NCBI GenBank assembly: GCA_028023455.1
Contig: JAQFVV010000013.1
Location: 12,624,579-12,688,578, forward strand
Direction: 5' to 3'
Length of the DNA: 64,000 bases
From: Epiperipatus broadwayi
Taxonomy: Eukaryota > Onychophora > Udeonychophora > Euonychophora > Peripatidae
This document shows positions 12,346 to 23,052 of the stretch, in pieces. Position 1 is the first letter of the stretch. Each line of letters starts with the position of its first letter. The notes under the pieces are model-generated. The model searched no databases. It saw nothing but the letters and a program-made list of their open reading frames with translations, and had not been told where the DNA came from. A program made the translations under genes and the position numbers.

Positions 12346-14250
12346 TGTTACGATGTTTGTAAAACTTTACATCTGCCATTTTATCTACATTTAAATTTTA
12401 GGCCAGTAAATAAGTTATTAAAGTATAAATTTTCTATTAAAATGTTTTACTATAAATATTAGAGAGGCCCAGTTAGATATATATATACATAAATACATAT
12501 ATATAGAATTACAGACAGAAACTTTTATAAAAATCAATATATAAATTTTTAATATGATATTTTTTTAAGTATTTTATTCTGGAGATTTGCTTTCACGATA
12601 AACCCTATTAACATTCCACAGCGTTCAAACAAAAGAAAAACCATTAACAAAATGGTAATGGATTTTCTAATTAAAGTAAAACTAAAATAGAAAAGATAAT
12701 TTGAAATATAAATTCTGCAAATCTACATTTAATTAAAAATAGATTTGAAACAAATAAATCATTGGGTTTATCGGAAAATTGATCTCAAAAATACAATACC
12801 AATATACTTTAGGTATTCCAGCATTACCACTTAGCCTGGAGCATATGAAAAAGGGAATTTCCCAAAAATATTTAAAAAAGGTATAAATAGCCAAAGAGAA
12901 CAATAGGGCCAGCCAATCACAGTTTTTGTCAGCGACTGCCTGACAAACCTACGCCAGTTAAATTTCTAATAAATTTCTGAAAGCATGGTAGTTGGGTAGA
13001 CGAGTTTTAACTTGCCCATCTCCCACTGTTCCAAAGATGATCGTCCAATACCTCATGCCAGAGAAAATTCATCAAAATGAACTGCTGAACTCTTTTATTC
13101 AATTCATAGCTAGCTATGCCTGTGAGGAAATTCGGGGGATTCCAACTTCCACTTGGACTCATAATAAATTAGGTAATATATTTCCAATTGGTAAATTCTA
13201 ATCGCCTAATTTATTCTTCTAAACTCCAGTGACCAAATAATGTAAACCCTGCTAAATTTTAATGTCTTCTAAAGTGTAATCCCCATACTGTAATTTAAAA
13301 TATTTAATTTAATATTCTATAAAAATATACTCGCTATTACTTAAAATCTAATGACTTTATTCTCTTTCTATCTATTTTAAAATTATGCCTTTTAATGCTA
13401 AACTTCCTTCTAATGCGGTTTAGAAAATATTGTTATTAATTACTTAAATAAAATAAATAGGATAAGTTCCATCTCGACAAAAGCTTATCTAAATAAATAT
13501 TTGCTGCCTACTTCCCGACCAACGTTAGTCGGTAAATAAAAATAAATAATTCTCTAGCTCTAAAAAATTAATACTTGGAGCAACCTTTATTTTGTCGAGA
13601 TGAAACCATTTTATATTATTATGTGTCTTTTTTATATTTATACGTATACGGTTTAGTTGTGGGGAGACGTGAGATTCAAGTATGAGAGTTTATTCAGTTA
13701 AATTATTTCATTTTTAAAGAGTGAAAGGGAGGGGGTTTATAAATTATATTCATGTTAAATAATAAGAGAGTAATAAAATGTTATTTGAAATGTTAGTAGG
13801 ATTTTGTTTTGAAGGGAGAGATGGTTCGCTAATTATAAATATTCGTAATAATAATTAATGCTTATTTTATTCTTGTGGGTCTGATCTTGATCAATCCGTA
13901 TGCATTGATGTAATCTTTATAGCTCAGCACAATTATATATTTAAATGCTAAAATATATTCTCCAGTAATCGTATTTTGCCTTGCTGGTATTATGCTTAAT
14001 TACTTGTCTTTTGTTCTATATGATTGCTAGATCATAGCTAGACACGTGATAATTTCATTGGCCATAAATTTTCTTGTCAGGATATGAAAGCTAAAATGGG
14101 AAGACCCGGAGTAAGCGGAGCTTAGCTGGCCTTGGCGATTCTCAGTCTTTCACCTGAAATATTTTTGGTTTGCCAATGGCGCAGACTATTCTTTCTTTAC
14201 TTCTTGGCGTCACGGGAACGGGGGCAAGTGAATTGATATAGTTTTCTTTA
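12346..14250 (+). mobile_element. Long TATA-containing repeat unit B
   Basis: TATAAATAG lies at 12882-12890. The leader that follows is related to that of unit C: an ATG immediately followed by GTAG, then after a pyrimidine-rich stretch a TTCCAAA block and a later GAACTGCTGAAC block matching the coding exon of C, then a GGTAAT donor-like site near 13173. A paired motif (ATCTCGACAAAA near 13472 and TTTTGTCGAGAT near 13592) could form a long-range stem. GC-richer DNA at 14050-14230 closes the unit. A start at TGTTACGATG (about 12346) is proposed only by analogy with TGTAACGG at 52631; neither end is proven. Confidence 0.35.
12882..12890 (+). promoter_or_regulatory. TATA box of unit B
   Basis: GGTATAAATAG, identical to the boxes at 270 and 18613. 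The leader that follows resembles that of unit C. Confidence 0.5.
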
Positions 14251-14897
14251 GTTATTTTTCAGAATCAAAAATGGTATGACAGGATTATACTTTGTAGGAG
14301 AAAGAAAAGAATTTAGAAGGACTATATAATATAATATAGGATTAAACTTTCATCACAAATAGACAGACAGCCAAAAAATGACACATACTGCTAGTTCTAG
14401 ATCCTCAATGGTTGGTGTTTATAGGAACAGATACTTTTAAAATTGGGATCTACATGAGGCTACATATTTTCCAGGTTTAGTTGGCTAGTGTACTAATTAG
14501 ATTTTCACCCCAGCATAATGTGATTTTCAGCTATTGTATGGTTTCCATATTAGCTGTGTTAATAATTCATAAGTTAGCTCTGTTGTTCTAATCAGTTTAT
14601 TTATCTGGAATGTTGTTAAATAGAAATTTTGCTGGATAAAGTGATCAAAAGTCTTAACTACAATGATATTAGAGTTTTCTTAAAACAAGAAGACTTTCTT
14701 TCTAAATCAAAATTAAAAGAAAAAATTTCACGTCAATCATCAATTTTTTTTTTTTATATACAAAACACTATTCAAGATTAGATGTAATAGATCCAAGTAC
14801 TCATACCTATTATTACAAATTAAATTTAAAAAAAAATTACATTCTTTTTCTTATTAATATATATATTACTGGTATGAATAAGAATTAAAGAAATAAA
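14251..14897. other. Unassigned AT-rich DNA
   Basis: No gene or repeat boundary was recognised between unit B and the first of the direct repeats described next. Confidence 0.4.
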
Positions 14898-15044
14898 CTT
14901 TTAGGAAAAAAAAATAATTCTGACCTTAATACTTTTGCTTATATTGTTTCTTTCTTTTTTATATACCTATTTTGGTGTGTGGGTGAAAAGCTTGTAAGGT
15001 CAGATTAGCTTTATCTCAAAAAGATGTCTGAACTGATACAATAT
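14898..15044. repeat. Direct repeat, left copy
   Basis: This roughly 150-bp segment has a second copy at 17776-17932 in the same orientation. Shared blocks are ACTTTTAG, ATTCTGACC, TACTTTTGCTTATATT, TTTCTTTC, ATACCTATTTT and GAAAAGCTTGTAAGG. The pair encloses the integrase and Penelope remnants. It may be a short terminal repeat or a duplicated internal segment. Confidence 0.55.
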
Positions 15045-16099
15045 CCTCACAGACAAAGAAAAGAGATAATGAAATTGTGAGCACACATTTCCATTTCTCA
15101 TTGCCATAATTATCCCTTGTTCTAGATGAATATTTACCAATCAATCTTCATTTTATAATTTTTTATACATCACATAAAAAAAAAAACCCATCTATCTATT
15201 CACTTTTCTTTAAAAGATTAGGTCAGCATTTGTCCATCAAAAGAATGAATCTTGATCTGCAATTTTAGGATAAATAAGAATCTATCACAGACATAAAGAT
15301 ATTCAATTCAGGCATAGACACCAACAAAAAAAAATACATATTAATATAATACCTTTGCTCAATGACTAATCTCAGACTTGGAGGATGATTTACATAAAGA
15401 ACTGAAATTAATTATTCATCACAAACTTGAGCCACATTTCATTAAGACTTAGTAGCTAGTCTACATTTGTAATTTATTTGGATCTATAAAATGACTTGCT
15501 CTTATGACTAGAGACTTAAAGGCAAATAAGCAATAATATTTGAAAAAAAATTTAAAGCTATATAAAAGTGTTGGTGCATCAAGCCCTCAAATCAGGGCCA
15601 GAATCCTCTTTTCATTATTAGCTTCTAAGGCACAATGAAACAAACCCTTGTAGCACAAGACAGCATTCCCCCATCAAAAAACAATAATTTTTTTTATTTC
15701 TCATCCCAAAGTATGCACATTTCTAATTAAGAAATGATTTTCACATAATTTGATCTACATCACTTGATCGAATAATCTATATTTCTTTACGAAATAGTTT
15801 CAGTAATGTTCATTATAAGTACCTTTTACTTCCTGTTCAGTATCTACTCAGAAGGCATTATACCCTTGACATCCAACCATATATAAAAAAACTTTCATAT
15901 AAGTCTAGAAAAAAATAAACTTTTCAGGATTATTTATGTGAGATGTTTTCACCATAACTTTATTACCTACCTTAAACTGATAGGTAGAGACTTTCCCCCT
16001 TTTACTTCTAATCTGACCCATTTAAATTTAAACTTTCATTGACTTTATTACAATTAGATTATTAATAGATTTCTCTCTAATTATTGATAGTGTTGTTTT
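15045..16099. other. Unassigned interior of the repeat-flanked segment
   Basis: AT-rich DNA between the left direct repeat and the integrase remnant. Possibly the decayed 3' part of the same minus-strand LTR-type element, but no motif could be named. Confidence 0.35.
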
Positions 16100-16730
16100 A
16101 CATAGCTGAGCTATGTTGGCCTAGATGCAAATACACATATGCAAAGCCAGTAACTCATTTACTGATCAATTGACATAATTAACTATCTGTTGCAATTGCT
16201 TTACTCAGCTTCGATGATTAGTAGTCAAATAGATTTAACATAGATGTCCCAGTCCTTGCATGATGCTCTCACATGGGCTTGATTGAGGATTTCTAATAGA
16301 GGTTAACACATAGATTTTTTTAATTCACTTATTTTATTCTGCTGACCCAAAGGGTATATACCATGGTCAGAAATAATGACTAAGTTTACCCAATATTAGA
16401 ATATGCTGGATTTCAAGTAACTTGATGGTTATCAAGTGATAGTCTGAGGCACAAGATATGCAGCTACAAATTTGGAAAATAAATCATACACAACTCGATA
16501 CTTCATTCTTCTGAATGAGATCAATGGACCATAAAAGTCAATTGCTATAATCACCCTTAATTATGTAAAAATAATAGGATGCATTGGACTCAGATAGCTT
16601 TTATTAATGGGTTTGGCTCACTGACAAACCTTACAATTATTCAATAGTGATCACCATCTAATTAGGTGTTTCTTTTTACGAGTGCCATAGTGCTCATACA
16701 GACTGTATATATTTTATAAGTGGATTCCTT
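16100..16730 (-). pseudogene. LTR-retrotransposon integrase remnant
   Basis: Read on the minus strand, an H2C2-like zinc-binding segment comes first: HYGTRKKKHLIRW near 16690 and CKVCQ near 16630. Next is the start of the catalytic core, IAIDFYGPLISFRRMKY (about 16540, first catalytic Asp), then VVYDLFSKFVAAYLVPQT, and ISDHG near 16365 (second catalytic Asp). A weak downstream match reads NQAHVRASCKDWDIY. The order zinc finger, D, D is that of Ty3/Gypsy or BEL/Pao integrases. Stops and frameshifts show it is dead. Neither gag nor reverse transcriptase was identified nearby. Confidence 0.65.
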
Positions 16731-16801
16731 ATAAGTGATGGAATCATTGCTCCTACAGACTATATATTTTATAAGTGGATTCCTTATAAGTGATGGAATC
16801 A
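16691..16801. repeat. Short tandem duplication, about 57 bp x 2
   Basis: Two adjacent copies (16691-16747 and 16748-16801) share CAGACT, TTTTATAAGTGGATTCC and TTATAAGTGATGGAATCA. It lies just upstream of the integrase zinc segment in that element's orientation and is probably a local slippage product. Confidence 0.8.
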
Positions 16802-17059
16802 CTACTCTCTACTCATTCTTTCCATTTTTCACATGAAATTTTAACATTGACTCTTCTCATTTATATAGGATCTATTTATTAGAGCATCGTTTTCTATATT
16901 TAGTAAATTAGTCAGTTTCTCTAGAGAACCAAAAAAGTGAAGCTTGTCTCAATCTTATTAAAAAGTTATATGGCTTAGCGCTTTCAGAGACCTTGAGTCT
17001 CCATAATCATAGCCTACTTTTAACTGAAGTTTAGCTGTGGTTTATGTAAATTTTATGCA

Positions 17060-17650
17060 AATTTTATAACGACCATTTTCTGGAGATTGCAAAACCCGAT
17101 TCTGTGCACAATTGTCATTTGCAATAAAGCACGCCTCTTTAATTTTTCACTTCATATCATTGCGCTCAGTGCATAGTGCCCTTGCCATAGTGGGTTCGAA
17201 CACATGGCCTGTTGCCTTTTGGTGCTCGAAGAATATGGATCTGTTTTCATCGTTATTTATAGCTTTCCTGTACAAATAATGATGTTGAGATATTCTTGTT
17301 GTAATGTTGGCATGGGTCTCACCATAATATGCCACTCTACATCCATTGGATGGGCATGAAATTTTATAAACTGCTTGGGCTATTTGATCAGAACGTATTT
17401 GGTCTTTGGTATTGTTTATCATTCTGTTTGTTGATGTTGGGATGCGGAATCCTAGTTCAAAGGACTTAGCAAATATTTTATAATATTTCCTAGCAATTGA
17501 TAGTATGTACAGTAGCATTATTCTGGGATTATTGTTTTTGACCATGTCAGTTTGTAATTTAGTTTGAAAATGCCTGATCTTTTTATAGATAACGTTGTGT
17601 GAAAATCCAACCTTTTCTAGATCTTTAATATAATTTGTGAGGTTCATTTT
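17060..17650 (-). pseudogene. Penelope-like element, C-terminal linker and GIY-YIG remnant
   Basis: The open stretch 17147-17647 encodes a linker followed by a GIY-YIG endonuclease domain: VYKISCPSNGC, then YYGET, then TTRISQHHYLYRK (Arg of the core), then FEHQKATGHVF and CTERNDMK. A TGA follows NDMK, but translation in the same frame continues as KIKEACFIAND, matching the equivalent KVKEACFITND at about 30750. The stop is therefore a point lesion rather than the natural end. The reverse transcriptase part is absent. It belongs to a different family from the Penelope pseudogene at 48416-50938. Confidence 0.8.
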
Positions 17651-17775
17651 TCGATCATTGTTTTAATGGAAGATATCCAAATCATCATCTACAGATTCAT
17701 CAATGGTTAATCCAATATTTATAATAAAAAATATTTTTAGACTTCAAGTGTTGTGGATTTGGTTGGATTGGATTG

Positions 17776-17932
17776 CGACTTTTAGAAGAAAAAAAATTCT
17801 GACCCGATTACTTTTGCTTATATTATTTCTTTCCTTCTTTTTTATTTGCATACCTATTTTAGAATGTGGCTGAAAAGCTTGTAAGGCCAGACTAGATTTA
17901 TTTCAAAAAAGATGTTTGCACCAATACAATAC
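17776..17932. repeat. Direct repeat, right copy
   Basis: Second copy of the segment at 14898-15044, same orientation, about 2.88 kb away. Similarity starts at ACTTTTAG and fades after AATACAATA. Confidence 0.55.
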
Positions 17933-18612
17933 ATTGAAGTGGTCAATCTGATACTCAGATTGAGCTTCACAGCCCATTTAGAATCTCCCACCACCAAACC
18001 ATATTCAAACTCCGTCCTTACGCATATATACGCATTTATTAAATACATTTTTTAAACTTAATTATTAAAATAATCACTGATGTAGATATGTATAAATATC
18101 TTAATCTAAACACCTTCAATAAATAAATATTTTATTATTTTAATTCGTATATGTGCATAATGGATACATATATATCATAGGTGAGGGGAGATTACTTGTA
18201 AAATATTTATAATATCAAAATATGCTATATTAATGTGTAATTTTAAAATTATGTTAAATTTTATTATTTATTTTAATAATGCAGTCAGAAAAGCTGTTGC
18301 AATCCTGCCGGATATTCTCAAATGTAATTAAGTCAATTAACTGGAAATCCATTAGTCCAAATTAAAACGTTATAATTTTATAAAAGTAATGTACGATCCA
18401 TTAGTGGAAATTTTATTCATTTCAAATTTGTTTTAAAATCTCAGATTATATTTTAAAATAATCGTTCAACAAATTCTTAGCAGGATTGCATTGTCTTAAA
18501 ACTTAAAAAAACAAAGGTGTGCATCCGGTCTGCAAATTGCAGATCGATAAAGTGTATAAAATGTCTTAAGTCAAGTAGTTAAAAGCATTCCAAAATAACT
18601 TTTAAAAAATGG

Positions 18613-18621
18613 TATAAATAG
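18613..18621 (+). promoter_or_regulatory. TATA box of unit C
   Basis: GGTATAAATAG, located 55 bp before an ATG that is directly followed by a GTAAGC donor. Confidence 0.5.
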
Positions 18622-18667
18622 TGCTGGATTTGAACACTCGGGGAGAACAAGTAACTGAATAAGCACA

Positions 18668-18868
18668 ATGGTAAGCCAAATCCATGCTCGTTTCATCTCT
18701 GATTCAATGTACCGTGAGTAGAAAAAATCTCATCTTTTCTCGCAGTTCCAAAATGCCATCTTGCCCGATGTCATTGCCCAGGATCCGACCACCCATGAAC
18801 TTTTGCTATGTACCTATATGCTAAATCATGAAAGTGCTACCTGTCTGACCAAATATAATAAAAACTAG
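18668..18868 (+). CDS. Possible spliced 41-residue leader protein of unit C
   Basis: The ATG at 18668-18670 is directly followed by GTAAGC, and a pyrimidine-rich acceptor (CATCTTTTCTCGCAG) ends at 18745. Removing this 75-bp intron joins the ATG to a frame from 18746 that ends at TAG 18866-18868. It would give 41 residues starting MFQNAILPDVIAQDPTTHEL. No domain is recognised. Unit B has the same layout (ATG-GTAG, then TTCCAAA and a GAACTGCTGAAC block) but with a weak acceptor and a broken frame, so conservation of the layout exceeds conservation of the protein. This could instead be a short upstream ORF in a spliced noncoding leader. The call rests on splice signals and the B/C comparison only. 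Confidence 0.3.
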
Positions 18869-21056
18869 ATCTAGCCTCCGATGGATTCTTCAACTCAACC
18901 AAGAACCACCACTACTAATGAACAAGGTAACAAATTCATGTTATTGCTATAATTAGTAAACTTACGTGAACAATCTCAACTTTAAACTAAATTTCTTGTC
19001 TAATCATTCCTTTTAATATAATGTAGTCTTTTTTAGCTGATCTGAAGATCAGAAATATCTTATCAACTAATATAATTTGTAAATTCTTATCTGATCTATT
19101 AAAATGTGTTCAACTCTCTATAAACTCTCTTAATATTTCTTCTATCGTTGAGCCTCTAGTAAATAATTATAATGTCTCATTTCACTTTGTGCAGCAACAA
19201 TATTTCATAATTTTTGATTATTATATTTTATATTTTAAATAATATGCCAATAACCAAAATTTTCAAATATGTTCGCTCTTTCTTTTAAATCCCCCCCCCT
19301 CTTTTATGGGGAGATATAGTTTTAGTTAAAAACAAGTTTAGAGCGCACGCTTACCAGTTTAGGAGAAAACATTTTAATTATCTCATAAGGTTATAATCTA
19401 AAAACAGAATAGAAGTCTGTTCTTTTTTCCAAGAAATGTTTTTCCTAATTTAATTTAATAGCGCTAGTTTAAAATCATGAAATGTGTTTATTTAAATTTA
19501 ATATCTTATTCGATAAATAACTACCACCTAACTCCTATATAAGTAAAATTATTTGTAATTGTGATAAAAGCACTTAGAACCGAATATTCTTTGTCTCAAC
19601 GTTTGTGGAAAGTTATTGTGTAAAGTAATTTAATAATGGGGGGGGGGGGATTCTCAATTTCCAGGATTTTATTATTTTTATTAATGAATTTAAGTTTTCC
19701 ATTACTGTTTAGTATTCTAATCATATCATTGTGCTGGATATTCCATAATATATAGGAATTAATTAATAAATTCTTATTTTAAACGTTTTATATGTACGTG
19801 CTTCCAAGTGTTACGTGCATACCAGCCTCCTTATTCATTTATATATATTTGTGCTTAATTCCACCGGGTGTATCGGAAAGCCGAACCCCGTCTCATATCT
19901 CAAAGTCCAAGAACCAGGCTCTTAAACCCCCTGGGGACTTATTTTGTCGCTTGAGCTAGCTCTGTATGGGATCTCTCTGGGACAAACCGGCCCATAGAAA
20001 CTCACAGCAGACTGTTCTTCATTCGATAGCCGATTCTGCCAAAGTCTGCAGACATAAATCGGTTTTTTTCTTCTTCAATGATTTTTGAAAGCACTTTTTA
20101 GGATCCGCGACTGGATCACATAAATCGCCATCATGCACGCACCGCCCTCTTAGTTCTAGTTCCAAATAAAACCTAGGAATATCCCTAAGCCATAATGTTC
20201 TGATTCTACTAAACAGGTTTTTTTATATTTATTAATATTTTCATGTGTGCGTCATTTTGCGATGCAATTATATATATTCTAAATTAAATCTCCCACACAT
20301 GTTTCTTACTCAGCATAAGCTGAGATTGCTACATTCATTAATGATAATCATATTTTGATAATACAAGAATCTTTATTAAATAAATTCGGTCAAGTGCTAT
20401 ATTCTGTTCTTTCTAGGGATGGACTTAAGAGTCATTTATATACTCGTATATAGCGCTATTAAAATTGTGTTTACAGATATTGTAGTTTATCAATTATTGG
20501 CATATAAATCAACCGCAATAAAATAAATTAATATACTTGTAATTTGTTAAGCAGTAAAAGATAAATCTCATTCTACAAATGTAAAGAGGCCAATGACGAC
20601 TAATTCAGAAATATAATCAAATAACTCACACACATTTTATTTAAATTAATAAATCATATATATATATAATAACTTTCAGAAGGATTGTTTCATTTATTTA
20701 AAATATTATATTAATAAATTATGCTTGCTCTGATTACATGATCTCCCACTAATCCTATATATATATAATTAACATGAAAGGTCCAATCTTTTAGATATAT
20801 CAAATCTTATAATAAATGCTTCCCTATTGTGTCATTTCCAATTAGAGTCTCTTTGTATCTCTGCTTTGCTATGCCGGTGGTGAGAAATAAATTAGATCGG
20901 TATCATCGGGATGGTTGCTCATAAGTTGGTAGATCTGGAAAATAGGGCAAAGTTCATGAGTGTTCCTGACTTATGTATCTTGCGCATGATTGGATTCAAG
21001 GTACTTTTGCCTACATGCTAGATCTTGTTATATGAACAGACAAAACTGACCGATAT

Positions 21057-23052
21057 AATATAAAACTATTTTTACACATCTGCAGCCCCATTCCCTTTCA
21101 AAATGCTATTTTTTTTGCATCTATCATTGACAAATCACAATTCCAAGATAATATTTCTTCACATGCATTTTTTTTTTCTTTAACTGAAGCAGCACTTTTA
21201 TCATTTTATTTAAACAAAACAATGGCAATCATATCTTCTTTCTCTCTTTTAATTCCCATAATTCAGAGATAACTATTTATTTTTTATTTTTTTTAAAAAA
21301 ATCTCATTTTCTATTTATTCAGAAAAAAAGAATCTTTTTAAATACATCAGTAATCAACCATTAAAATATAAAGTTTTTGTTTAACTGCAAATTTTATTTT
21401 ACAGAATTCTTAAAACCATTTTTAGAGATCAAATGAAACATAAAATTTGTCCAAAGCAAATAAATATCATTTAATTTTTTTATTTTATTTGTAAAATTAG
21501 GTTGATTAAATAAACTATTTTTTTATAACAAATAAGATTATTTATTAAAAAAGATAATCTTATCTAAATATTATAATTAATGCTAACTCCAATTTTTTTT
21601 ATAACATAAGCACACACATTATACTAATAAGAAGTGTGGAATATTTTAAATTTTAAAATCTGAGTTGCATGTAAACCTAATGGTTAAGTTGTACACCACA
21701 TCTATAGTATTTGGTAAATAATCATTAAATTATTATCTATAATTTTTAATAAGCTTTTGTTTCCTTTTTTATCTATTATTTATTTTTTGAGACCACTGAG
21801 ATCTCACTATATATATCAAATATAATTTACATGTAATAAAAAGAAACTTAAAACTTTAATATATAAATACAAAAGTATACAAATAAATACTTATTAAAGC
21901 TAATTTATAGTGAGTTCGCTATCTCTAGTAGCATAAATATGCTATGAGAATAGAAAAAAACAAAACAGAAATTAAATATAAAAATATATTTGTTACAAAG
22001 ATTTTTAATTAAAATAAATAAATAAATTTATTCTGCAGATTGACAGAAACTATAATTAAGAAAGACCTGACAAAATGTCACTCTGGTACTCTGTGAAGCA
22101 TATGTGAAGTTTTTAAATGAGAGAGACGAAAAAAATGCTGCCAGCTTTTGAGACATTAAAATATAAAGTAAGAAATGATAAGACATTAAAGAAACCAAAA
22201 TAATAATAAAAAGATTCATATGAAAAGAATATTGATAAGATCTATATTTAGGAGTAAAAAAATGATTAGAAGAAATTAGAAGAAATTTATGTGATATATA
22301 TATATATAGACAACCTTAAAAGAAAGAAGGAATAATTACAATACTTTTAAAAAAAGCAAAAGTAAAAACAGAATGATGATGCAATTGGCCAACATCTTTT
22401 ATTATTAAAACTAGATTGCAGAATCATAAAGCACAGTGTATGCTACAAAGTAGAGTAACACATCTGAAGAATATTGGAATAAAATTTAATTATGCAAGTA
22501 TTTGTGTAAATCATGGTTTAATCAATGAATATTAGACAATACTGCTAATTCAGTTATAGAAAATGTGTCACCACTGTCTAATATAGATATTTTATGTTGG
22601 GATTGGATAATGATAAAAATAACGTTAAAATTGAGATTATCAAATAGATGAAAAAAAATGCTATGGAAACGGGATAAAATATAAATAAATTTGGAGTTTT
22701 AAATACTATGTAGATTAAAGAATGATAAAGTAAAAATATTATGGCCAAGATGCTTCTCTGAATAAAATTGGCTTAGAGATTCCTAATTCTATATAGAAAA
22801 ATTCATACATTGCATTGCATTTGCATAAAAACTACTGATTTTATTTAAAGAGAAACAGTTTACGTTACATCACATAAACTAATGAATACATCTACATGTT
22901 ATATTGTAAGTTTAGATATTGTTTGCTCCAATAACAAATACTAAACCAATAAAAACAGAAGTAATTAAAAATACTAATAACTATCAATGTAACTAAAGAA
23001 TAAATAACAACTAAGAAATAATAATGACAAAATTAAACACTTGATACAATAC
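21057..23052. other. AT-rich DNA downstream of the long RSF1 exon
   Basis: This should be RSF1 intron sequence, because the long exon ends in a splice donor at 23052-23051. No exon encoding a PHD finger (Cys4-His-Cys3) was seen on the minus strand here or further left. The stretch has microsatellite-like TA runs and no recognisable transposon ORF. Confidence 0.5.

Larger units (their letters stand above)
18200..21056 (+). mobile_element. Long TATA-containing repeat unit C
   Basis: TATAAATAG at 18613-18621 leads into a leader with a good mini-intron and a 41-codon frame (see 18668-18868), then an AAG/GTAAC donor-like site at about 18925. A second acceptor-like TTTCACTTTGTGCAG ends near 19193. 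A GC-richer block spans 19860-20180. The right end, AAACTGACCGATATA (about 21042-21056), parallels the ends of unit A and of the insertion at 54926-58112. The left end is not resolved; 18200 is only approximate. Confidence 0.4.

Noticed and set aside
12992-13201. 69-codon plus-strand frame in unit B as a gene
   Set aside because: Its start is a GTAG-containing leader, and its frame differs from the homologous exon in unit C. Treated as a degraded leader.
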